Assembly (NCBI RefSeq): GCF_050271975.1
Contig: NZ_CP189850.1
Coordinates: 1,116,001-1,180,000 of the forward strand
DNA: 64,000 nucleotides
Reading direction: 5' to 3'
Origin: Litorimonas sp947503715
GTDB lineage: Bacteria; Pseudomonadota; Alphaproteobacteria; Caulobacterales; Maricaulaceae
Part shown: positions 44,716-56,200 of the stretch, piece after piece
Layout of the letters: every line of letters begins with the position of its first letter
Numbering within the stretch: position 1 is the first letter of the stretch
Notes under the pieces: model-generated
Seen by the model: the letters and a program-made list of their open reading frames with translations, nothing else
Told to the model about the DNA's origin: nothing
Databases searched by the model: none
Program-made: the position numbers and the translations under genes

Positions 44716-45657
44716 ATGATTGACCTACTCCCTGGATATAAAATCGGACAGGCGCAGGACGCGCGGGTGAAGACCGGCGTTACCATTATCCTGCCCGATA
44801 ATCCCGCAATTGCCTCGGTGGATGTGCGCGGCGGCGGGCCTGGCACACGCGAAATCTCTGCGCTGCAAGATGGCGGGCTGATTGAACAGGTCCATGCCCT
44901 TATGCTCTCGGGTGGCTCGGTCTATGGGTTGGCGGCGGCCGATGGGGCGACGGCATGGCTTGGCGGAAAAGGCATAGGTTATGCGCCCGGTCCCGCCCCC
45001 ATACCGGTAAGCCCCATTGTACCCTCCGCCATTTTATTCGACAATGCGAATGGGGGCGACAAAGACTGGGGCCAAACCCCGCCTTTTCGCGACCTCGCGA
45101 TTTCGGCCTGCGAAGCTGCAGAAGCGTCTGCAAATGAAGGCAGCGTTGGAGCCGGGTACGGTGCCACGGCAGGGCTCTATCCCGGCGGTCTGGGGATTGC
45201 GACGGAACGGGTCGAGAATATCTCTGTTCAAGCCGTGATTGCGGCCAATCCCGTCGGATCCCCCTTTATGCCTGGCACGAATTGCCCGTGGGCCTGGGTT
45301 TATGAACGTGACGGAGAATTCGGGTCCCGCCGCCCGCCAGAGGGTTATAGATGGTCAGACCCCCAAGACACAAAGCTCGCATTCCTAAAGGCGGCAGGGC
45401 AGTCCACGGTCATCGGCGCAATCATGACAGATGCGGCCCTCACGCAGAAACAACTCAAACGTTTGGCGATTATGGCGCAGGACGGCATTGCGATGGCCGT
45501 ACAGCCGGCCCATACGCCATTGGACGGGGATACATTATTTGCGCTGAGTCTTGGCGATAAGTCCTGTGAGCGCCCGATTGACTTGGCAGCGTTAGGCGCT
45601 GCTGCGGCACGCGCAGTCGCACGGGCGCTGACGCGTGGGGTTTTACTGGCCCTATGA
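44716..45657 (+). CDS. P1 family peptidase (DmpA/NylC-type N-terminal nucleophile hydrolase)
   Basis: The 313-residue protein has DVRGGGPGTREISALQDGG near residue 38, VHALMLSGGSVYGLAAADGA near residue 60 and EGSVGAGYGATAGLYPGG near residue 140, all typical of the family. P1 peptidases self-cleave to expose a Ser or Thr nucleophile; the candidate region here is the segment QSTVIGAIMTDAALTQKQLK near residue 233. The family includes aminopeptidases and nylon oligomer hydrolases. It overlaps the following acetyltransferase gene by four bases. Confidence 0.88.
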   Translation: MIDLLPGYKIGQAQDARVKTGVTIILPDNPAIASVDVRGGGPGTREISALQDGGLIEQVHALMLSGGSVYGLAAADGATAWLGGKGIGYAPGPAPIPVSPIVPSAILFDNANGGDKDWGQTPPFRDLAISACEAAEASANEGSVGAGYGATAGLYPGGLGIATERVENISVQAVIAANPVGSPFMPGTNCPWAWVYERDGEFGSRRPPEGYRWSDPQDTKLAFLKAAGQSTVIGAIMTDAALTQKQLKRLAIMAQDGIAMAVQPAHTPLDGDTLFALSLGDKSCERPIDLAALGAAAARAVARALTRGVLLAL

Positions 45658-46148
45658 TCGTTGCCTTTTCCTCAGAATATAAAGCGCGTTTTCTACAGCT
45701 GAACGCAGAATTTGTGCATTGGCTCTCGCCGCTGGACAATAAGGGATTGGATTATCTTCTCTCTAAAACCAGTTATCAAAAATGCATGATTGATCCTGAA
45801 ACAGGTCAGTTGCTGGGGGCTTTGTTGGCATATCCCCATGATATCGATTACCCCGATCATGCGAATTTGATATGGCTGCGTCAGAACTTGTCCGAATTTT
45901 TCTATATTGACCGTATAGTCATTGCAGCCGAGGCGCAGGGGCAGGGTGTGGGTCACGCGCTTTATCAAGACTTGGCGGTTCACGCTCAATCACAGGGTTA
46001 TAAAAATTTGGCTTGTGAGGTGAACACGCGTCCCGACAATCCTGGCTCGCACATGTTTCACCAGCGCGCGGGGTTCATAGCCATAGGTAAGCGGAACATA
46101 CCGGAAAAAAGCAAAGCCGTATGTTACTATGCAAAAGCTATAAATTAG
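45654..46148 (+). CDS. GNAT family N-acetyltransferase
   Basis: The 164-residue protein carries the acetyl-CoA-binding motif A in FYIDRIVIAAEAQGQGVGHA (about residues 82-101), with the Q-x-x-G-x-G/A core. The C-terminal half has CEVNTRPDNPGSHMFHQRAG, the usual strand pair. Substrate is unknown. It is translationally coupled to the P1 peptidase by an ATGA overlap. Confidence 0.85.
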   Translation: MIVAFSSEYKARFLQLNAEFVHWLSPLDNKGLDYLLSKTSYQKCMIDPETGQLLGALLAYPHDIDYPDHANLIWLRQNLSEFFYIDRIVIAAEAQGQGVGHALYQDLAVHAQSQGYKNLACEVNTRPDNPGSHMFHQRAGFIAIGKRNIPEKSKAVCYYAKAIN

Positions 46149-46215
46149 CGGCAAAAAGCGCTTGCGGGCGCGGGCATTTTCCGCTTTAAGGCGCACCTCG
46201 TTGAAAGACGACCAC

Positions 46216-46292
46216 GCACTGGTAGCTCAGTTGGATAGAGTACTTGACTACGAATCAAGGGGTCGGGGGTTCGAATCCTCCCCAGTGCGCCA
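46216..46292 (+). tRNA. tRNA-Arg (anticodon ACG)
   Basis: A complete 77-nt cloverleaf including CCA: acceptor GCACTGG/CCAGTGC with G as discriminator, D-arm TAGCTCAGTTGGATAGAGTA, anticodon loop CTACGAA on stem CTTGA/TCAAG (anticodon ACG, normally deaminated to ICG), and T-arm TCGGGGGTTCGAATCCTCCC. Confidence 0.97.
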
Positions 46293-46437
46293 TTTCTCTG
46301 ATATAAAGACTTTGTGGATTATTTGATATGTTGTGCTTCTTTCACAACATAAAATATCTTTGAAAGTGTTTCACTTGAACTTTTTCTTTTATGTTGATTC
46401 GACATGTCAGCATTTCGGGCCTATGGCCGGTCATGTC

Positions 46438-46872
46438 TCAACCGATCTTCTTCTTCTGCAAAATGGTACCGGGTGATGTCTCAGCATCATAGGCTTGGCG
46501 GATCGTTTCTATTCTGGCCTTGTTCCGAGCACCCCAATTCATCAGATTCTGCAAGTGCTCGATATAGCTGTCACCCAAAGGGGTGAGGCTATAATCGACT
46601 CTTGGCGGCATACCGGGACACGCATCCCGACTGACCAGACCGTCGCGTTCAAGCGTCTTCAAAGTCTTTGCCAGCATCCGTTGAGAGATGTCCGGAATCG
46701 CGCCGCGAAGCTCTGAGAAACGGTGAGTTCCGAAGGAGAGGTGGCACAGAATGAGGGATGGCCATTTCTGTCCAATATGACCTAAAACGCCGCGTATCGG
46801 GCAAAGGTCCGGTGCGTAGAATATATCCGGCGCTTTGTTGGGTGCGGGATATGATTTCGAAGATCGGGTCAT
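46438..46872 (-). CDS. HxlR family transcriptional regulator
   Basis: The 144-residue winged-helix protein has the N-terminal CPIRGVLGHIGQKWPSLILC, with the conserved Cys-Pro and Gly-x-Lys-Trp, and FSELRGAIPDISQRMLAKTL as recognition helix region, followed by DYSLTPLGDSYIEHLQNLM. HxlR proteins are dimeric DNA-binding regulators, some responding to reactive electrophiles or redox through the first Cys. A perfect 15-bp inverted repeat lies 14 nt before its start codon and is a likely autoregulatory operator. Confidence 0.9.
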   Translation of the reverse strand: MTRSSKSYPAPNKAPDIFYAPDLCPIRGVLGHIGQKWPSLILCHLSFGTHRFSELRGAIPDISQRMLAKTLKTLERDGLVSRDACPGMPPRVDYSLTPLGDSYIEHLQNLMNWGARNKARIETIRQAYDAETSPGTILQKKKIG

Positions 46873-46886
46873 AGATTAAATACTAA

Positions 46887-46901
46887 GTTACGAATCGTAA
46901 C
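46887..46901. promoter_or_regulatory. perfect 15-bp inverted repeat, candidate HxlR operator
   Basis: GTTACGA-A-TCGTAAC is a perfect dyad centred 22 bp upstream of the HxlR start codon. Size and symmetry suit a dimeric winged-helix regulator. It could also influence the divergent giant gene about 330 bp away, though that is far. Confidence 0.5.
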
Positions 46902-46944
46902 CATGGTTTAACCGAAGAAATTCGGATGTGCAATCTCAATCCGT

Positions 46945-46958
46945 AACCCATATGGGTT
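46945..46958. promoter_or_regulatory. 14-bp perfect palindrome AACCCATATGGGTT
   Basis: A perfect, loopless dyad located about 75 bp upstream of the HxlR start and about 275 bp upstream of the giant gene. It may be another protein-binding site, distinct in sequence from the 15-bp repeat. Confidence 0.35.
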
Positions 46959-47231
46959 CCGATTTGTGAGTCACCCTTCGTCTCAATTCGCCGCAAAGGA
47001 CTACAATCAAAAGTGGCGTTACCCGAATGTAGGTCAGGGCATAAGTTAACGGGTGAGATTTTGAAAAAAGAATAAATACAGATGGTTAAGTGACGTGCTC
47101 ATGTAGATATTAACCTTTTTGAACCGCAGATAAATGCAAATGAATTTGTTAACCGTATTTCGAAAGGGAAGTTAACATCTGCGTAACATTTGGGTCACCA
47201 CGCTCTGGTTTCGATTTTATGGAAACCGGTC

Positions 47232-50200
47232 ATGCCGAACTTATTATATACACTGTTCACGCGTACAAAACGCCTTTTAAGCCGCACAGCGAAAGCCTCG
47301 GCGGTCGCCGCCCTCCTTCTCGGGGGGACGGCCGCATCCCAAACGGCCTGGGCAACAACCTTCACGGAAACTGTTCCAAATGGGAACGGTCCAATCCCGG
47401 ATACATATCCTGCTGTTGGTGGCACGATGTTTGTTTTGATAGGGGTGAACGGAAATATCTACTACCAGTTCGTCAACCCTTCGACGCAATTCCAAGGTTT
47501 TGCAGGGACAGGCACTCCCACCGCCTTCCGCGGTATTCCGACATTTCAACTGGGCCCGCAACAGACACTGAATTGCGGGATCGTCTCGTGTTCTGACTAT
47601 TTCGGTGGGTCCATTGCCGAAGGTTACGCTCGTCTTACCGTTCGCGATGCGGATGCCTGTCCGGGTAACTTTGATTTTGAAGACGTGGCCTTTCTGGTCA
47701 ACGGGATTGAAGTCTCCAGCCTGTCCAACCTTGGGCCAACGGATGTGCAACGTACAAACCTGACCGGGACGACCCAAATTGCCAGTCAGGAAAACTGCTT
47801 CCGTAATCAAGGCACAACTGAAACAAGTACAGGGTGGTTCGATCTTCCTGGGCCGCTCCTTACAAATATTCTGTCTGTCGGAAGCACCACACCATTCATT
47901 CGGGATGACGATACTGGGAGTAGTACAACACGGGGTGATAATGCCTGGTTCTTCCAAGACGGTGTAGACGCAACAGGCACACCGGAAGTCGCGCCGGGTG
48001 TTACGATTGAAAAAATGGCTGACCGGACGGATTACGACGCCGTGGGCGATATTATCAATTATAGTTTCGAGGTGACGAATATCGGATCCGTCAGACTCAA
48101 CAGCATTGTCGTCGATGATAGTTTCATTACAGGCGCAGTCTCTTGTCCGTTTACATCGCTCAATTCGGGCGACTCAATGACCTGTACGGGGCAGCATATT
48201 GTCACGCAGGAGAACATTGATAACGATGTCGTTTTTGTGAACACGGCGGAAGTGACGGCGAACCCAACTGAGGGTCAATTGGGCAACGTGTCCGGTACTT
48301 TGTCCATTCCCGGCCCCGCCGCCAATAATGTCATGACGCTGACAAAAGTCGCCGACAAGACGACGAACCTGACGGCGGGTGAGACGGTCACCTATACATA
48401 TGTCGCAACAAATAATGGCAATATCACACTCAACGATGTGAACATCACGGATGTCCATTCAGGTGAGGGCACACTCTCTGCTGTCACGCCTGCCTCAGTT
48501 TCATTGGCGCCAAATGGCGGGAGCCAGACATTCACCTCGACCTATGTCGTCACGCAGGCCGACATAGATAGCGGCGCGGATATTACCAATACTGCGACGG
48601 CCAATTCCACACCCCGCCGGGGAACGATAGTCGCGCCCACAGCGGATGAGAGTATTTCCGTCACGGCCCCAACACCGGAAGCCGTCTTCTCCAAAATTGC
48701 TTCACCTGATTCGGATTTAGAAGAGGGCGATACCGTCACCTATACTTACACCGTTCAGAATACGGGTAATGTTACGCTGACCAATACCTCCGTCTCCGAT
48801 GTTCATTCGGGGTCGGGCACACTTTCCGCGATTACGCCAACTGGCGTCGATATCGCGCCCGGTACGTCGCAGGACTTCACCGCGACCTATGTCATCACGC
48901 AGGACGATTTCGATTCTGGGGCGAATATCACGAACACAGCGACCCTCAATACTACACCGGCACGCGGCACATTAGGCGCACGCACAGCCGATGAAAGCGT
49001 CAGCCTCGCTGCGCCCGCACCGTCCGCCACCATGACCAAACTCGCCGATGATGATACAGATGTCGTCGAAGGCCAGACCCTTACCTACACCTATAATGTC
49101 GTGAACACGGGCGATGTGACGTTGGAAGATGTGACAATCACGGATGTCCACGCGGGCACGGGCACACTCTCCGCGATCACCCCTGCAACTGCGGATATTC
49201 CCGTCGGCGGCAATCAGGACTTCACGGCAACTTATGTTGTGCAGCAAACCGATATTGATGCGGGTGTCGCGATTACGAATACAGCGACCGCGAATGCAAC
49301 GCCGACCCGTGGCGTATTTACGCCTGCGACTGCGGATGAATCCGTCACAACCGCAGGGCCCGCCCCGGCTGCGACACTTTCTAAGACGGCGGATAAAACC
49401 ACGGATGTCGTAGAAGGCGACACGATCACATATACATATGTGTTTGAGAATACGGGCAATGTGACCCTGACAAATATCTCGGTCTCTGACGTTCATAACG
49501 GGGAAGGGACGCTCTCCGCCATTGCGCCCGCGACAGTCGCGACCCTTTTGCCGGGTGATGATGTCAGTTTTACCGCCACTTATGTCGTTCTGCAGGAAGA
49601 CATTGATGCGGGTGGCCCGATTACAAACACTGCAACGGGTAACGCCACGCCTGCCAATGGCAGTTTCACTCCGCCGACGGATGGCGAGTCTCTGGCATTG
49701 GCCACACCCAACGCATCCGCAACACTCGTCAAGACACCTGATGTTTCGACGGACCTCTCGGCAGGTGACACGGTCACCTATACGTATCGCGTCACGAATA
49801 ACGGCACAGTTACGTTAAGTAACCTCTCAGTTTCAGACGTGCATAGTGGGGAGGGTACGCTCTCCGCCGTCACGCCCGCAAATGTAACAACATTGGCCGT
49901 TGGTGATTTTGTTGACTTCACGGCGACCTATCTCGTCACGCAGGAAGATATTGATACGGGCGCGGCTATCACAAATACGGCCACGTTGAGCGCGACGCCG
50001 TCACAAGGCACGCTGGTCCCGACAACGGATGATGCGTCGGTTGCCGTTGAAGCCGCCACGCCGTCTACGACCCTGACGAAGACAGCTTCGGACGATGTTG
50101 ACCTCGTAGAAGGTCAGACGATCACTTATACATATGTTGTGGCGAATGATGGCAATGTCGATTTGACAGCTGTTTCCATCAGCGATGTCCATAGTGGTAC

Positions 50201-53200
50201 AGGCACACTCTCCGCTATTATCCCCGCCTCGGTTGATCTTGCGCCCACGGAAAGCCAGACTTTCACCGCGACGTATCAAGTCACACAAGCCGACGTGGAT
50301 GCGGGCACAGCGATTACGAACACGGCCACGGCTAACGCAACGCCTGCTCGGGGAACTTACACACCAACGACAGCAGATGAATCCGTTGCCGTCGAAGCCG
50401 CAACTCCGGCTGCGACCCTGACTAAGACAGCCTCTGACGATACGGATGTCGTCGAAGGTCAAACGATCACCTATACATATGTCGTCACGAATACGGGCAA
50501 TGTCGGGCTTGATAATGTCAGCCTGTCCGACAGCCATAGCGGGACGGGAACGCTCTCTGCGATCACGCCAGCTTCCGTTGATCTCGCCCCGACTGAAAGC
50601 CAGACTTTCACCGCGACCTATGTCGTGACGCAGGACGATGTGAATGCGGCCACGCCGATTACAAATACAGCGACCCTCGCGGCCACACCAAAACGTGGAA
50701 CACTGGCCGCTGTCACAGCCGACGAAAGCGTCACCGTCGAAGCGCCAAATCCTTTACTCACCGTTGTAAAAACGGCGTCTGACACGACGGATGTTCAGGT
50801 TGGTGACACGATCACTTATACATATGCCGTCGTAAATACCGGCAATGTGACGATGGAGAATGTGTCCATCTCTGATGTGCAGAGCGGCGCCGGAGCACTC
50901 TCCGCCATTACGCCTGCCAGCGTCACATTGCAGCCGGGAGACAGCCAAGATTTCACCGCGACTTATGTGGTTCAACTGGAAGATATCGACGCGGGAACGG
51001 ACATCACGAACACGGCGACTGTCAATGCGACGCCAGCCGCCGGTAGTTACACACCTGTCACCGATAATGAGACAGTGACTGTCGAAGCTGCCAATCCATT
51101 ACTGACGGTCGTGAAGACCGCTTCGCAGACGACGAATGCCTCGGTTGGCGATATCATCACCTATACATATGTCGTCCAAAATACGGGCAATGTGTCTATG
51201 ACGGCCGTCTCGGTCTCTGATGCGCATTCAGGTGTCGGCGCTCTATCCGCGATTACACCCGCCAGTGTCGATCTGGATCCCGGACAGTCGCAGACCTTCA
51301 CCGCAACATATGAGGTCTTGCAAGCGGATATTGATGCGGGCACGTCGATTACAAACACGGCGACGGTTGCCGCTACACCTGCGCGTGGAACTTACACCCC
51401 CGCAACGGATGATGAGACGGTCACCCTCGAAGCCCTGACGCCGGATGTTGATTTTGCAAAGACAGTTTCTAAATCCTCGGACTTGGTTGCTGGTGAAACC
51501 ATCACCTATAGCTATCTCGTTATTAATTCCGGCAATGTCACCTTGACGGATGTTGGTGTTTCCGATGTGCATGGTGGTACGGGCACACTCACCGCCATTA
51601 CGCCAGCCAGTGTCGACCTTGCGCCAATGCAAAGCCAGACCTTCACGGCAACTTATGTCATCACACAAGAAGACATCGACTCCGGTGCGGATATTTCCAA
51701 CACGGCGACGGTGAATGCCGTGCCTGCTACAGGGACTTTCACACCGGAAACGGATGACGAGACGGTCTCTGTTGAAGCTCCTAACCCTGCGCTGACATTT
51801 ACAAAATCCGCGTCGCAAACATCCGGTCTCGCGGAAGGTGATATCGTCACCTATTCCTACACGGCAACAAACTCCGGTAATGTCACGATGAACGGTGTCT
51901 CGATTTCCGACGTGCATTCCGGGACGGGCATATTGTCTGCGATTACGCCAGCCTCTGTCGATCTTGCGCCAACGGAAAGCCAAATTTTCACGGCGACTTA
52001 TACAATCACCCAAGCCGATATTGATTCGGGAGCAGATATTACAAACACGGCGACGGCTGCGGCGACACCCGCATTGGGCGCTTATACACCTGTGACAGCG
52101 GATGAGACGGTTGCCGTTAATGCGCCCGCGCCGGAACTCTCCATGACAAAGACCGCGGACGCGACGGCGGATGTCGAGGTCGGGCAAGTCATTATATATT
52201 CCTATGAGGTCACGAACTCCGGCAATATTACGATCACAGGTGTCTCGGTCTCCGATGTGCACTCTGGGTCTGGCACATTGTCTGCGATTACACCCGCATC
52301 TGTCGACCTCGCGCCAATGGAAAGCCAGATTTTCACGGCGACCTACACGATTACACAGGAAGATATCGATTCCGGCGCGGATATCACAAATACCGCGACA
52401 GCAGACGGCACGCCCGCCAATGGTGCGCTGACTCCTGCGACCGCCGATGAAACGGTTTCGCCGGAAGCGGCGGCCCCGAATGCGACCTTCACAAAAACTG
52501 CGTCTGACACAACTGATGTCAGCGAAGGCGACACGATTACCTACACTTACGTCGTCACGAATACGGGCAATGTCGGCCTAGACAATGTTTCCGTGTCTGA
52601 TGTCCAATCCGGTACGGGAACGCTCTCCGCGATTACACCCGCCTCTGTTGATCTTGCCCCAACGGAAAGCCAGACTTTCACGGCGACTTATGTTGTCACG
52701 CAGGACGATATTGATGCGGGCACGGACCTGACAAATACGGCGACCCTTGCGGCCACACCAAAGGGTGGCACACTCGCGCCGATGACAGCGGATGAAACCG
52801 TCACGGTTGAAGGTCCAAACCCACTCTTGGATGTTCAGAAAACCGCGTCCAAAACGGCCAATGTTCTGGCAGGCGATATCATCACCTATAGCTACCGCGT
52901 CGAGAATACGGGCAATGTCTCCATGACGAATGTCTCGGTCTCTGATGTGCATTCAGGGCAGGGCACGCTTTCTGCGATTACGCCTGCTTCTGTCGATCTG
53001 GAGCCGGGTGAGGTGCAAATCTTCACGGCGACTTACGAAGTGACACAGGGCGATATCGACTCCGCGACACCGATTACGAATACGGCCACAGTTTCTGCGA
53101 CACCTGCACGCGGCAGCTACATACCCGCGACAGATGATGAGACTGTCACACCTGATCCGGGTTCACCTGACGTCATTTTCAATAAGGTCGCGTCTAAAAC

Positions 53201-56200
53201 CGCCAACCTCGTGGCGGGTGAGACGATCACTTATAGTTATACTGCCCAGAATACGGGTAATACGACCCTGACAAATGTCAGTGTGTCAGACGTTCATCAG
53301 GGTGACGGTACACTCTCGGCCATTACGCCGGCCTCTGTGGCCAGTCTTGCACCCGGTGCGACGGCGACCTTCACGGCGACGTATGAAGTGACCCAAGGCG
53401 ATATTGATGCGGGCGTCGCTATCACGAACACGGCGACCCTGACGGCGACGCCTGCGACAGGTGTGTTGAACCCCGTTGATGCGACCGAGTCTGTCACACC
53501 GGAAACCTCCGGACCGGAATTGACCGTGGCGAAAACGGCGGATGCGACAGCGGATCTGTCTGTGGGCGAGACGATCACCTACACTTACCGCGTCACGAAT
53601 ACGGGTAATGTGACGATGGCCGATATCTCGGTCTCGGATGTACACTCAGGGTCAGGGCCGCTTTCCGCGATTACGCCTGCGACGGTTGCGACGCTGGCCA
53701 TTGGCGATTTCGTAGATTTCACAGCGACTTATGTTGTGACCCAAGAGGATATCGACGCCGCTACGCCGATCACAAACACGGCGACGGTTGCTGCGACACC
53801 GCCCAGCGGGACTTATGTCCCTGCGACGGATGATGAGAATGTTGTGCTCGACGGTCCTGCGCCTGAACTGACGCTCGTCAAGACGGCAGACGTGACAGCT
53901 GATGCCGCCGCCGGTGATACAATTACCTATACTTACCGCGTCACGAACTCCGGCAATGTCACCGTCAACAACGTCATGGTTTCCGATGTCCATGAAGGGA
54001 CAGGGCCATTCGGTGCGATTACGCCTGCCAATGTGCCTACATTAGACGTCGGGCAGTTTGCAGATTTCACCGCGACCTATGTCATCACACAGGCCGATAT
54101 TGATGCGGGCACACCCGTTACCAATACAGCGACAGCCAATGCCACGCCTGTCGCAGGCACACTTACGCCCGCCACAGACTCGGAATCCGTCTCACCCGAT
54201 GCACCCGCGCCGCTGGTCGATTTTGCAAAGACGGCTGACATCACAACAGATGTCGCGGTTGGCGATATCATCACTTATACTTATACCGCGACCAATACGG
54301 GTAATGTCACCCTGACCAATGTCAGCGTGTCCGATGTCCATGACGGCACAGGCACGCTCTCTGCGATCACACCGGCCAATATTGCAACACTGGCCGTGGG
54401 TCAGACAGTAAGCTTCACGGCCAGCTATGAAGTCACACAAGCGGACATCGACTCTGGCACGCCGATCACAAACACGGCGACCTTCACGGGCACACCAAGC
54501 GGTGGAACATTGCCACCGACAACGGATACAGAATCCGTGGGACCGGAAACACCAGCGCCCGTTCTGACACTCGACAAACGCGCGACGTCCACTGATTTCG
54601 TAATGGTTGGTGATGAACTGACCTATGAATATGATGTTGCGAATACTGGCAATGTCACGATTTCCGGTATCAGCGTTTCAGATGATAAAATTGCGACAAT
54701 TAATTGCCCGGTCACGGAACTTGCGCCCGGGGCCTCCACGACTTGTACCGCGACATATGAAGTCACACAGGCAGATTTGGACACGGGGTCCGTCACGAAT
54801 ATCGCGTCTGTTGATGGTGCGCCGACAGGGGGAACACTCGTGCCGCCAACGGATACCGAAACAGTCGGCGGCACGCAATCTCCCGCACTGACACTCGCCA
54901 AGACCGCGATTGACACGGACTTCGCCATGGTCGGAGATGAGCTGTCGTACGAATATCTCGTGACCAATACGGGGAATGTCGAAATTACCGATTTGGTCGT
55001 CTCTGACGATAAAATCACGACAGTCGTTTGTCCTGTAACAACGCTGGCCCCGACAGAGTTCACAACCTGTACAGCGACCTATGCCGTGACGCAGGAAGAC
55101 CTGGACGCTGGATCCGTGACGAACATTGCATCCGCGAATGCTACACCAGCGGGTGGAACCCTAACGCCTGCGGGTGACACGGCGACTGTGGACGGGACGC
55201 AGTCCCCGGCTTTGACCTTGGAGAAAACAGCGCTCACATCCGACTTTGCTGCCATAGGCGACACGTTAGAATATGAATATCTCGTCACGAATACGGGTAA
55301 CGTCACGATCAGTTCTGCGATTGAAGTCGAGGATGATAAGATCACGGTTCCGGCCATCGTAACCTGCCCGGCCCTACCTGCGGGTGGGTTGCAACCGACG
55401 CAGAGCCTGACTTGTACGGCCAGCTATTCCGTGACCCAAGCCGATCTGGACACAGGTTTTGTCACAAATATCGCATCTGCGTCTGACGGAACAACGACAT
55501 CGCCAACGGATGATGCAACGGTTTCGGGCACGCAATCACCTGTCCTAACAATCGCAAAAATCGCGCGTGAGACCGAGTTCGACGCGATTGGAGATTTAAT
55601 TAATTACGACTATACCGTCACGAATACGGGCAATGTCGGGATCGCCGATATTGTCGTAACTGATGACAAAATCGCTTCCGTCACCTGTAATGTTGCGGCT
55701 ATCGGCAATGGCGATGCTATTCTCGACCCGACAGAATCTGTTGTCTGTACGGGTACTTATGAAGTCACGCAGGCTGATTTGGATACGGGCTCTGTCACGA
55801 ACCTCGCCTCTGCTGGCGGGACACCGAATGGCGGAACACTGACACCACCGGAAACGTCTGAGACAGTCGACGCCGTCCAAATGCCAGCTCTGACATTGGC
55901 AAAGGCTGCGGGCGAAACATCGTTCAATGCTGTTGGCGATATTCTCACTTATACTTACACCGTCACGAATACGGGCAATGTCCTCGTATCCGACATCACG
56001 GTCACCGATGATAAGATCGCAACCGTGGTCTGCGACGTTGCGGCGATTGGCAATAATGATGACAATCTCGACCCGACGGAAACGGTTATCTGTACGGCGA
56101 ATTATGAAGTCACGCAGGAAGACCTGGACGCCGGGTCTGTTACGAATAATGCGGAAGCTTCCGGCACGCCTGCGGGCGGCACGCTAGCGCCTGCCGGTGA

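Larger units (their letters stand above)
46873..47231. other. 359-nt divergent intergenic region between HxlR gene and the giant repeat gene
   Basis: This region holds no gene. It has two palindromes (listed separately) and six TTAA sites, mostly in TTAAC context (46908, 47046, 47086, 47110, 47149, 47172). TTAAC is the half-site of the alphaproteobacterial regulator CtrA, but no pair has the canonical seven-base spacing, so I do not call a CtrA site. The promoter of the giant gene must lie here. Confidence 0.6.

Noticed and set aside
47219..47596. Plus-strand frame beginning at ATG 47219
   Set aside because: It is in a different frame from the signal peptide and repeats of the giant protein and encodes no recognisable sequence.
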